In this document: positions 9,263 to 16,322 of the stretch, in pieces
How positions within the stretch are numbered: the first letter of the stretch is position 1
Layout of the letters: the number at the start of each line of letters is the position of its first letter
From: Ketobacter sp964016105
GTDB lineage: Bacteria; Pseudomonadota; Gammaproteobacteria; Pseudomonadales; Ketobacteraceae
Assembly: GCA_964016105.1 (NCBI GenBank)
Contig: CAXHEX010000011.1
Span: 62,001-126,000, forward strand
Direction: 5' to 3'
DNA length: 64,000 nt
Translations under genes and position numbers: made by a program
Notes under the pieces: generated by a model
The model's input: only the letters and a program-made list of their open reading frames with translations
Database searches by the model: none
What the model was told of the DNA's origin: nothing

Positions 9263-10240
9263 ATGAAAAAATACAACGTCTACGCCATTGGTAATGCTCT
9301 TGTGGATATGGAATTCACAGTAGATGATGAATTTTTAGCCAAGCAAAACATTGACAAAGGCGTCATGACGCTGGTTGATAAAGCCCAACAGCAATCCCTT
9401 TACGAGGCTTTGGCGGGTCACACCGGCAAAATGGCCAGTGGTGGATCTGCGGCAAACACCATCATTGCCGTGAGCCATTTCGGTGGCAAAAGCTTTTACT
9501 CCTGCAAAGTGGCTAACGACCCCGCGGGGGATTTTTATGTTCAGGATCTTGTGGCCGCTGGGGTGGACACCAATCTAAAGGCGAACCGTGAAGATGGCAT
9601 CAGCGGCAAGTGCATTGTTATGATCACGCCGGACGCCGAGCGTACAATGCATTCGCACCTGGGAATTTCTGAAACCGTATCGGAAGCGGAACTCCACGCC
9701 GATGCCATTGCTGATTCCGATTACGTTTACCTAGAGGGATATCTTGTCACCTCACCCAGTGGCAGGGCTGCTGCCATCAAGGCCCGTGAGCTTGCCGAGC
9801 AAAAAGGGGTAAAAACCGCACTCACCTTTTCTGACCCCAATATGGTGAAATTTTTCCGCGACGGCCTGTCTGAGATGCTGGGCGATGGCGTGGATTTACT
9901 GTTCTGCAATCAGGATGAAGCCTTAACATGGACTCAATGTGACAATGTTGAAGCCGCCGCTGAGCAGCTAAAATCTCTGGCGAAAACCTTTGCCATCACC
10001 CTGGGCTCCAAAGGTGCATTACTTTATGACGGCAATGATTACATCCAGGTGCCGGCCACACCGGTGCAAGCTTTGGACACAAATGGCGCAGGGGATATGT
10101 TCGCTGGTGCCTTTCTGTACGGTCTCAGCCACGACTATTCATTCCAGCAAGCTGGCGCCTTGGCGTCGAAAGCGGCAGCACAGCTGGTGACCCAGTTTGG
10201 CCCCCGCCTCAAGCCCCAGGAATACAAAGCGCTGTTATAG
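9263..10240 (+). CDS. PfkB-family carbohydrate / adenosine-type kinase
   Basis: 325 residues with the ribokinase fold. YAIGNALVDMEF opens the domain, MASGGSAANTI is the N-terminal substrate-binding signature, and LDTNGAGDMFAGAFLYG is the C-terminal PfkB signature, containing the anion hole and catalytic Asp. The family transfers phosphate from ATP to a sugar or nucleoside hydroxyl. The overall pattern is closest to adenosine-kinase-like proteins, but substrate cannot be assigned from sequence alone. The ATG at 9263 follows AGGA at ideal distance; the open frame upstream of it is not used. The gene appears monocistronic and divergent from mrcB. Confidence 0.9.
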   Translation: MKKYNVYAIGNALVDMEFTVDDEFLAKQNIDKGVMTLVDKAQQQSLYEALAGHTGKMASGGSAANTIIAVSHFGGKSFYSCKVANDPAGDFYVQDLVAAGVDTNLKANREDGISGKCIVMITPDAERTMHSHLGISETVSEAELHADAIADSDYVYLEGYLVTSPSGRAAAIKARELAEQKGVKTALTFSDPNMVKFFRDGLSEMLGDGVDLLFCNQDEALTWTQCDNVEAAAEQLKSLAKTFAITLGSKGALLYDGNDYIQVPATPVQALDTNGAGDMFAGAFLYGLSHDYSFQQAGALASKAAAQLVTQFGPRLKPQEYKALL

Positions 10241-10282
10241 CCCAGCGGGAATTAAAAACTAAATTATATAGGCCGCAACTGT

Positions 10283-10317
10283 GAGCTGAATTTAAACCAA
10301 GGGGTTATTTTCAGCTC
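10283..10317. terminator. Imperfect hairpin after the PfkB kinase gene
   Basis: GAGCTGAA and TTCAGCTC form an 8-bp outer stem, with an inner AACC/GGTT stem around AAG. A C-run rather than a T-run follows, so terminator function is uncertain. Confidence 0.35.
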
Positions 10318-10392
10318 CCCCCATTTATATTTGGCTACACTTTTATAGGTGCCCATTAACGTTACATTCATTTCTCAGCGGCAGGCAACGGC

Positions 10393-11181
10393 ATGTTCCT
10401 AGAATCCAGCTTTACGGAAACCTTTGATGTCGCGGACAAGTTTTGCAAACAGAAACTTTCCGTGGCCATGACAAACATCACCCCCAGCGGCCCCAGTCTG
10501 CGCTTTGAAACATTTGACGATTTGTACGCCAATGAAGACTATCTGGATCAAATCTTTTTTATCGAAGAAGGTGCTGTAAGTCAGCAGCTCTATGATCGCA
10601 CCCTGTTTCATCACGACAGCGGCGATATGATTGGCCTGGATTTATTGGATGGTGTACCCCGCAGCCAGTTTTCTGCTCAAGCACCGGTCACCCTGCGGCC
10701 CTACAACCGCAACGAACTTTGGCAACAGGCTTTTTCCACCACGGATAGCGCTCAAGCATGGTGTGAGTATCTTCTGGCGGAATGTGGTCGTCACACTTGC
10801 GTTATTGCTTCCCATGATGCCCCAATGGACAAGGCATCCCCGGGCTTTCAAACTTACTCTGCCGGGGACATCATTATTGAAGAGGGTACCGAGGCAGACT
10901 CGGTTTACTCCATCGTGGAAGGCCACGCCGAAGTATTTGTGCAAGGAGTCAAAGTGGGCGAAGTACTGGAAGATGAGATTTTCGGCGCACTTTCCCTGCT
11001 TACGGATAGCCCCAGAACTGCCACCGTGGTGGCCGACGGACACTGCCTGGTGATGGTGGTACCACGCCCCCAATTCCAAAACCTGCTACAAACGCACCCT
11101 AGAATTTGCTTGAGTCTGATGGAAAATATGGCCCGACAGATCGTGGAATTGAATTACTCAGTTTCAAAAAATCAAGCGTAA
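10393..11181 (+). CDS. Cyclic-nucleotide-binding domain protein
   Basis: 262 residues without signal peptide or membrane segment. The C-terminal half (about 150-255) is a cNMP-binding/CRP-like beta-roll: YSAGDIIIEEGTEADSVYSIVEGHAEVFV, then GEVLEDEIFGALSLLTDSPRTATVVA, which matches the phosphate-binding cassette with its Arg. The N-terminal 140 residues look like a second, degenerate copy (IFFIEEGAVSQQLYDRT... GDMIGLDLLDGVPRSQF). No helix-turn-helix follows, so it is not a CRP-type transcription factor. It could sense cAMP or another nucleotide and act through protein contacts. It converges with hmuV, leaving a 9-base gap. Confidence 0.85.
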   Translation: MFLESSFTETFDVADKFCKQKLSVAMTNITPSGPSLRFETFDDLYANEDYLDQIFFIEEGAVSQQLYDRTLFHHDSGDMIGLDLLDGVPRSQFSAQAPVTLRPYNRNELWQQAFSTTDSAQAWCEYLLAECGRHTCVIASHDAPMDKASPGFQTYSAGDIIIEEGTEADSVYSIVEGHAEVFVQGVKVGEVLEDEIFGALSLLTDSPRTATVVADGHCLVMVVPRPQFQNLLQTHPRICLSLMENMARQIVELNYSVSKNQA

Positions 11182-11190
11182 TAAAAAACC

Positions 11191-11994
11191 TTAATACACA
11201 ATCAAGGGGCACTGGTGCTCAGGGTGGGGAATCACATTGGCGTCCACCCCAAACACGCGCCTGATACGTTGGGGCACCATCACCTCTTCGGGCGTACCTA
11301 GAGCGTCCACAGCCCCTTGATGCATCACCATTATTCGATCGGCAAAGCGGGCGGCCAGGTTCAGATCGTGAAGAATAATCACCACCGCCACTTGAGCTTG
11401 GGCCACCTGTTTGACCATTTCCATCAGCGCTAGCTGGTGGGACAGGTCCAGGGCCGAAGTGGGTTCATCCAATAGCAGCACCCGGGGCCCTTCATCCACC
11501 GGTGTCCATATTTGAGCCAGCACCCGAGCCAATTGCACTCTTTGCCGCTCGCCACCGGACAGCTGCAAATAGGAGCGCTCGGCAAACTGCGCCACATCAC
11601 ACATGGTCATCACCTGCTGACAGATTTCTCGATCTTTTTTCTGGCCACTGCTGTGGGGCAGGCGTCCCAACATCACCACTTCTGCCACTGTGTATGGAAA
11701 GCTAAGGGAAGAATTTTGTGGCATCACCGCCCGCATACGGGCCAGTTGTGCAAGAGTCCAGAGCTGCAGCTCGCGCTGATTAAAATAGATTTTTCCATGG
11801 TAATGGGGCCATTCACCGGATATGACCCGAAACAATGAAGACTTGCCAGCGCCATTGGGGCCCACCACAGCCAAACACTCCCCGGAATTCACACAGAGAT
11901 TGACATCCGCCAGGATGGATTGCTTGCCAAGCCCCAATGAAACCGCTTTGACCTCAAGCACCTGTTGGGAACAACGTTTTTGGTCAACTACCAT
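11191..11994 (-). CDS. hmuV: Haem/siderophore ABC transporter ATP-binding protein HmuV
   Basis: 267 residues. Walker A is GPNGAGKSSLF, the Q-loop is in VMPQNSSLSF, the signature is LSGGERQRVQLARVL, Walker B is VLLLDEPTSALD, and the switch His is in IILHDLNLAARF. The sequence fits the HmuV subgroup of the FecE-like ATPases that drive haem or Fe-siderophore import. The start overlaps the end of the permease gene by 11 bases, so both are translated together. No periplasmic binding protein gene (HmuT) is adjacent. Confidence 0.9.
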   Translation of the reverse strand: MVVDQKRCSQQVLEVKAVSLGLGKQSILADVNLCVNSGECLAVVGPNGAGKSSLFRVISGEWPHYHGKIYFNQRELQLWTLAQLARMRAVMPQNSSLSFPYTVAEVVMLGRLPHSSGQKKDREICQQVMTMCDVAQFAERSYLQLSGGERQRVQLARVLAQIWTPVDEGPRVLLLDEPTSALDLSHQLALMEMVKQVAQAQVAVVIILHDLNLAARFADRIMVMHQGAVDALGTPEEVMVPQRIRRVFGVDANVIPHPEHQCPLIVY

Positions 11995-13024
11995 AAAAAT
12001 TCCCCCGGCGGCGCTGGGAAACCAAAAACAAAAAGAAAGGCGCCCCTAAGACGGCGGTGAGCACCCCAATGGGCAACTCTTTAGGCTGCAACCAGGTTCG
12101 GGCAGCCCAGTCGGCGGCACACAACAGCACGGCTCCCAGCAACGCTGAAGCTGGCAATAACCAACGATGATCAGGCCCTATCAACAATCGAATTAAATGG
12201 GGCACCACCAGCCCCACAAAACCGATCATTCCCACTGCGGCAACCGACACTCCCACCGCCAAAGCGGCGGTAAGAATCACCCACAAACGCAGGCGCTCAA
12301 CCGGGATCCCCAGATGACGGGCTTCAGATTCCCCCAGCAGCAGAGCATTCAACCCCTTCCAAACCTGAGTCATCACCAACAAAGCCACCAGCAAAAAAGG
12401 AAAAACCCAAAGCACCTTATTCCAGGTGGAAACGTTAAAACTGCCCATCATCCAAAACACCAGATTACGCAAGCGCACATCTTCCGCCACCGTGGACAAA
12501 TAGCTGATACAGGCACCGGTCATGGCATTAATGGCAACCCCTGCCAATAACATGGTGGCCACAGAAGTGCCCATGGGTCCTACCCCCAGGTAGTACACCA
12601 AAGCGGTGACCATGGCCCCTCCCACAAAGGCAGCCATGGGTACAGCCCAACTGGCTTCGGCCAACTGCCAGGCCCCCCCCAATACAATGGCGCAGGCGGC
12701 CCCCACCGCCGCACCGCCGGAAACTCCAATCAAACTGGGATCCGCCAGGGGGTTGCGAAACAAGCCTTGAACCATGGCACCGGACAAGGCCAGGCTGGCA
12801 CCCACCAATACGGTTAACACCACCCGGGGCAAACGAATCTGCCAAATCACCAAATGTTGGGTTTCAGTGGAGGCATTGCCGCCGGTCCCAGCGGGATCCA
12901 TCAGAATAGAAATCAATTGAGATAGGGGAACACTCATGGAACCAGAACTGATGGAAAACACCATGAGCAGCAACAAGCAAGCAGTCAGTGCGGCGGTCAA
13001 AATGTAGGGTCGATTATGAAACAT
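11984..13024 (-). CDS. hmuU: Haem/iron ABC transporter permease HmuU (FecCD family)
   Basis: 346 residues with about nine to ten hydrophobic segments and FecCD hallmarks: RLPRVVLTVLVGASLALSGA, GLFRNPLADPSLIGVSGGA, and near the C-terminus GFVGLVVPHLIRLLIG, the coupling-helix region that contacts the ATPase. It forms the inner-membrane channel for haem or siderophore-iron. ATG start with no strong Shine-Dalgarno. Upstream are a TATAAT at 13054-13059, a strong terminator at 13080-13107 and a Fur-box promoter at 13250-13279. Expression could therefore come from the near promoter or by read-through of the leader. Confidence 0.9.
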   Translation of the reverse strand: MFHNRPYILTAALTACLLLLMVFSISSGSMSVPLSQLISILMDPAGTGGNASTETQHLVIWQIRLPRVVLTVLVGASLALSGAMVQGLFRNPLADPSLIGVSGGAAVGAACAIVLGGAWQLAEASWAVPMAAFVGGAMVTALVYYLGVGPMGTSVATMLLAGVAINAMTGACISYLSTVAEDVRLRNLVFWMMGSFNVSTWNKVLWVFPFLLVALLVMTQVWKGLNALLLGESEARHLGIPVERLRLWVILTAALAVGVSVAAVGMIGFVGLVVPHLIRLLIGPDHRWLLPASALLGAVLLCAADWAARTWLQPKELPIGVLTAVLGAPFFLFLVSQRRRGNFYGS

Positions 13025-13053
13025 GGCAAAGGGCGCTTATTACTGAGCCGGCT

Positions 13054-13059
13054 ATTATA
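13054..13059 (-). promoter_or_regulatory. Candidate -10 box directly upstream of hmuU
   Basis: TATAAT on the minus strand, 30 bases ahead of the hmuU ATG and downstream of the terminator. The matching -35 position falls at the T-rich end of the terminator and fits poorly. If used, hmuU would be independent of the Fur-box promoter. Confidence 0.35.
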
Positions 13060-13079
13060 GGGATACTCGCCCATTCCAC

Positions 13080-13107
13080 AAAAAAAAGCCGGGGGTAAGC
13101 CCCCGGC
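13080..13107 (-). terminator. Strong intrinsic terminator upstream of hmuU
   Basis: On the minus strand an 8-bp perfect stem GCCGGGGG/CCCCCGGC with a 4-base loop CTTA is followed directly by eight T. This is a textbook factor-independent terminator. It faces hmuU but lies before its start codon, so it ends a short upstream transcript or attenuates hmuUV. Confidence 0.85.
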
Positions 13108-13243
13108 CATGCACCATGTTGTAGCTTTAGCTGTCGTGGAGGACTGGGCTTCCCGAGTTCCTCTGGCACCAATCAGGTGTAGAGAGGAGAGAGGGGCCAT
13201 GATGAAGTGCCAGTGAACTCTGAAAGCCCGTTGCGTCGACCAC
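13080..13243 (-). ncRNA. Candidate Fur-controlled small RNA or leader/attenuator
   Basis: A transcript from the minus-strand promoter at 13251-13279 to the terminator at 13080 would be about 165 bases. It has no convincing coding frame: the only ATG frame (from 13200) runs through the terminator into hmuU and has unnatural composition. It can fold: CACC/GGTG around TGATT, then a bulged GAGGA...TCCTC stem at about 13136-13165, then the terminator. Fur-repressed small RNAs (RyhB, PrrF) share this architecture, but no conserved core of those RNAs is recognised. An attenuating leader of hmuU is the alternative. Confidence 0.4.
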
Positions 13244-13249
13244 GGAAAA

Positions 13250-13268
13250 GATAATAATGATTCTTATT
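13250..13268 (-). promoter_or_regulatory. Candidate Fur box
   Basis: The 19-mer from G13250 matches the classical inverted-repeat Fur box (GATAATGATAATCATTATC) at 14 of 19 positions. It covers the -10 and spacer of the minus-strand promoter, as expected for iron-dependent repression. The divergent Rieske gene could be affected too. Confidence 0.6.
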
Positions 13269-13279
13269 TGCTAATGCAA
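13251..13279 (-). promoter_or_regulatory. Sigma-70-type promoter under the Fur box
   Basis: On the minus strand, TTGCAT (13274-13279) and TATTAT (13251-13256) are separated by exactly 17 bases. This drives the short terminator-ended transcript upstream of hmuU. Confidence 0.55.
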
Positions 13280-13376
13280 CACTTTATCAGTCATTTTCCT
13301 AAAAAATCTTTGATTTACTTCTCCCCCAAAAAAGCCCTACCCTCTAACGTCCTGATAACAGCACAGGATTTGAGCT

Positions 13377-13682
13377 TTGTTTCCCCTGGACCAGATTCCC
13401 GAAAACGGCAGTAAAGGTTTTGACTGGCAAGGTACCCGCTTCTTAGTAGTACGCCTAAATAGTCAACTTTACTTGTACGAAAACAGATGCCCACACCTGG
13501 GTATTCCGCTGGAGTTTCTGCCCGATCAGTTTCTGGATAGAGAAAAACGGTTTATCGTTTGCGCCAATCATGGTGCCCTGTTCGAAATCAGCAGTGGATA
13601 TTGTGTATCTGGTCCCTGTGGCGGGCAAACCCTAACCAGCCGATCCTTCACCATTCGCAACGGGCACCTCTATATACAATAA
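13377..13682 (+). CDS. Small Rieske [2Fe-2S] ferredoxin-like protein
   Basis: 101 residues, a stand-alone Rieske domain. The cluster ligands are visible as CPHLGIPL (Cys, His) and CANHGALF (Cys, His), spaced as in Rieske-type ferredoxins; cluster-shielding residues follow in CVSGPCGGQTL. There is no signal or membrane anchor, so it is probably a cytoplasmic electron carrier. The start is TTG at 13377 with AGGA eight bases upstream; no ATG is available. A methyltransferase gene begins 24 bases after the stop behind a strong GGAGG, so the two form an operon. No oxygenase is adjacent and the redox partner is unknown. Confidence 0.85.
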   Translation: MFPLDQIPENGSKGFDWQGTRFLVVRLNSQLYLYENRCPHLGIPLEFLPDQFLDREKRFIVCANHGALFEISSGYCVSGPCGGQTLTSRSFTIRNGHLYIQ

Positions 13683-13706
13683 GGATCACTTTCGGAGGCT
13701 TTCACC

Positions 13707-14573
13707 ATGGATTCCAGCGGCATCAGCTTTACCGCCCTTTATACTGGCCAAGTCTGGTATGAGTACGGGATGTCCAACCACTTCTTCACCAACGCCAAGA
13801 GCAAGCTCTTATTCGAAGCCATGCGGCCTTTTGAATTTGCAGCCAAACACAGTGTTGGCGTTAACCTGGAAGATATCCTGTTACAGCGTCACAAGATCAT
13901 CGATCATATAATTGAGCAACGCATGCTAAAGGACGGTGTGTCTCAAATACTGGAAATAGCCTGCGGCTATTCCCCTAGAGGATACAAACTGTCTCAACGC
14001 CATCCAAATCTAACGTACATCGAAGCGGATCTTCCTAAGGTAGCTAAGCAAAAAAATCGCCTACTCAATGAAAACACCCATATGACCCCTGGCCACAAAG
14101 TGGTGAGCTGCGATATTTTTTCAGAGCATAGCTCCCACTCATTAAATAATGTGATCACGGAATTTTTGAATCCCAACCAACCCACCATCATCATTACCGA
14201 AGGTTTGGTCAATTACTTTACTCTTGAGAATATTTCACTGTTCTGGCGCAAGTTAGTCACTCAACGCCATCTACGGGAAAAAGCCTGGTATGTCACGGAT
14301 ATGGCTTTTGCACCAAATAAAAGCCGCTTACCCAGCGCTGTGAGATCCGCAGGAGCTATCCTCTCCCTGGCCACAGGCTCGTCCATCAGTTTTCACTTTA
14401 GGGATGAACATCACCTGCTAAGCACCTTTAATGATTACAGTTTTCAAAACGTTACTCTGCATTCACCCGCTGACTATCAACGCAAACTGAGACTTCCCAA
14501 CAGTAAGAATAAAAGCTTAATGCAAGTGGTAGAGGCCCAAATTCCAGCCGAGGTACCACAAGAAGTACTATAA
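13707..14573 (+). CDS. Class I SAM-dependent methyltransferase (LCM/PPM1-like, COG3315)
   Basis: 288 residues. The SAM-binding loop is ILEIACGYSPRG, followed by the acidic strand YIEADLPKV. IITEGLVNYFTLENI is typical of leucine-carboxyl-methyltransferase-like proteins, which also include enzymes annotated in polyketide pathways. The acceptor cannot be deduced. The ATG is preceded by GGAGG at good spacing. It follows the Rieske ferredoxin gene in one transcript, which ends at an intrinsic terminator 20 bases after the stop. The N-terminal VWYEYGMSNHFF segment is also common in this subfamily. Confidence 0.82.
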   Translation: MDSSGISFTALYTGQVWYEYGMSNHFFTNAKSKLLFEAMRPFEFAAKHSVGVNLEDILLQRHKIIDHIIEQRMLKDGVSQILEIACGYSPRGYKLSQRHPNLTYIEADLPKVAKQKNRLLNENTHMTPGHKVVSCDIFSEHSSHSLNNVITEFLNPNQPTIIITEGLVNYFTLENISLFWRKLVTQRHLREKAWYVTDMAFAPNKSRLPSAVRSAGAILSLATGSSISFHFRDEHHLLSTFNDYSFQNVTLHSPADYQRKLRLPNSKNKSLMQVVEAQIPAEVPQEVL

Positions 14574-14592
14574 AAGTGCAGCTTTCTTAAAT

Positions 14593-14616
14593 TGGGCCTG
14601 CTAATGGCCCATTTTT
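14593..14616 (+). terminator. Intrinsic terminator after the methyltransferase gene
   Basis: TGGGCC/GGCCCA stem with a 7-base loop, followed by five T (14612-14616). It ends the Rieske-methyltransferase operon. Confidence 0.75.
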
Positions 14617-14778
14617 GTTTCTCAACCCCAAACACACCCGCAATCTCAAAGAACACCATTGGTGCGCAACCTCAAATAAACGAACCAATCTGATACATTT
14701 TTTTTAGAAACCCATTAATTCGGCTCACAAATAGCCATTCCTCTACCAATTGTTTATTGATTTCGACTTTTCCAAAAG

Positions 14779-14795
14779 TTGGCACATATGTTGAT
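14779..14795 (+). promoter_or_regulatory. Sigma-54-like promoter of the nitrate/taurine-class ABC operon
   Basis: TTGGCAC, five bases, then TTGAT matches the -24/-12 consensus (TTGGCACGNNNNTTGCW), except that the -12 GC is GA. Spacing between the GG and the -12 pair is correct at 10 bases. It lies about 60 bases before the binding-protein start. RpoN control would fit a nitrogen-source transporter. Confidence 0.45.
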
Positions 14796-14854
14796 TCCCC
14801 TGTTTGCGAAGCTTCCATCTTTTCCATTCATTTTGAAGTTACTTGGAGTTAAAC

Positions 14855-16252
14855 ATGAATCACAAACGGACACCCTGGTTTAAGCGCTTGCGCTTGAAAA
14901 CCATTGTTAAAAGCCTGGCAATTGGGGCAGCGGCCAGCAGCATGGTGATCGCGCCGGCCATGGCTGAAGAACTGGAGCTGGAAAAAGAAGATTTAAAATT
15001 CGGTTTCATTAAACTAACCGATATGGCACCACTGGCCATTGCCTACGAAAAAGGTTATTTCGAAGACGAAGGTCTTTATGTAACCCTGGAAGCACAGGCA
15101 AACTGGAAAATTTTGCTGGACCGGGTTATCACCGGTGAGCTAGACGGCGCACACATGTTGGCGGGGCAGCCCTTGGGCGCCACCATTGGCTTTGGTACAC
15201 AAGCGCACATCATCACTGCCTTCAGCATGGATTTGAACGGTAACGGCATTACTGTTTCCAATGATATTTGGAAACAGATGAAGAAAAACGTACCCCATAA
15301 AGATGGAAAGCCCGTTCACCCCATCAAAGCGGACTACCTAAAACCAGTAGTAGAGAGTTACAAGGAAGCCGGTAAGCCATTCAACATGGGTATGGTATTC
15401 CCTGTATCCACACACAACTATGAATTACGTTATTGGCTGGCGGCCGGTGGCATCCACCCCGGTTATTATGCACCAGCAAAAGGCGACATCTCCGGCCAAC
15501 TGCAAGCCGACGCCCTGCTTTCAGTTACTCCACCACCACAAATGCCCGCCACCATGGAAGCCGGCACAATCTACGGTTACTGTGTGGGTGAACCCTGGAA
15601 CCAACAGGCCGTATTCAAAGGTATTGGTGTACCCGTTATTACCGACTACGAAATCTGGAAAGACAACCCAGAAAAAGTATTTGGTGTAAGCAAAAAGTGG
15701 GCTGACAAAAACCCCAACACCCACCTTGCTGTAGTTAAAGCTATGATCCGTGCGGCCTACTGGCTGGATGAAGACAACAACAAGAACCGTAAAGAAGCGG
15801 TTAAGTACTTGTCTCAACCCAACTATGTTGGTGCTGACTACGACGTAATTGCCAACAGCATGACCGGTACGTTTGAATACGAAAAAGGCGACAAGCGATC
15901 TTTGCCCGACTTTAACGTGTTCTTCCGTTATAACGCCACCTACCCCTACTACAGTGACGCTATCTGGTACCTCACTCAAATGCGTCGTTGGGGTCAGATC
16001 CCTGAGCACAAGCCAGACAGCTGGTACATGGAAACCGCTAAGAAAGTATATCGCCCCGACATTTACATGCAGGCCGCAAAAATGCTGATCGCCGAAGGTA
16101 AGATGTCTGCCAGTGATTTCCCAGCTGACGATGAAGACGGCTTTAAGCCACCGCAAAAGGATTTCATCGATGGCGTTACTTATGACGGCACCAAGCCCAA
16201 TGAGTACATTTCCAAGTTCAAGATCGGATTGAAGAAAGACAGCAAGCTTTAA
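14855..16252 (+). CDS. ABC transporter substrate-binding protein, NrtA/CmpA family
   Basis: 465 residues. A cleavable signal with hydrophobic core ends at about residue 40 (APAMA). The mature protein begins with LKFGFIKLTDMAPLAIAYEKG, typical of NrtA/SsuA-type binding proteins. Later stretches (LAGQPLGATIGFGT, GYCVGEPWNQQAV, RWGQIPEHKPD) fit the nitrate/bicarbonate branch. Its length and lack of a fused ATPase fit NrtA. The ligand could be nitrate, nitrite, cyanate or bicarbonate. The upstream TTG frame start lies inside the Shine-Dalgarno TTGGAG, so the ATG at 14855 is used. It heads a three-gene operon. Confidence 0.9.
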   Translation: MNHKRTPWFKRLRLKTIVKSLAIGAAASSMVIAPAMAEELELEKEDLKFGFIKLTDMAPLAIAYEKGYFEDEGLYVTLEAQANWKILLDRVITGELDGAHMLAGQPLGATIGFGTQAHIITAFSMDLNGNGITVSNDIWKQMKKNVPHKDGKPVHPIKADYLKPVVESYKEAGKPFNMGMVFPVSTHNYELRYWLAAGGIHPGYYAPAKGDISGQLQADALLSVTPPPQMPATMEAGTIYGYCVGEPWNQQAVFKGIGVPVITDYEIWKDNPEKVFGVSKKWADKNPNTHLAVVKAMIRAAYWLDEDNNKNRKEAVKYLSQPNYVGADYDVIANSMTGTFEYEKGDKRSLPDFNVFFRYNATYPYYSDAIWYLTQMRRWGQIPEHKPDSWYMETAKKVYRPDIYMQAAKMLIAEGKMSASDFPADDEDGFKPPQKDFIDGVTYDGTKPNEYISKFKIGLKKDSKL

Positions 16253-16264
16253 TGTGAGCTAACC

Positions 16265-16304
16265 CAATCAAGCCGAGTGGTTGCAAGGCCACTCGGCTTG
16301 ATTG
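16265..16304 (+). repeat. Long perfect intercistronic hairpin
   Basis: A 16-bp perfect inverted repeat (CAATCAAGCCGAGTGG and its complement) with an 8-base loop stands between the binding-protein and permease genes. No T-run follows. This resembles mRNA-stabilising or partial-termination hairpins that raise binding-protein yield over permease, as in malE-malF. Confidence 0.7.
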
Positions 16305-16322
16305 CTACAGAGGTGCAGGCAA

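Noticed and set aside
12997..13200. Small protein (HemP-like) frame upstream of hmuU
   Set aside because: The frame runs through the terminator and the hmuU start, with no HemP motif and poor composition.
15521..16156. 211-residue open frame antisense to the binding-protein gene
   Set aside because: Mirror of a strongly coding frame; no domain or Shine-Dalgarno.
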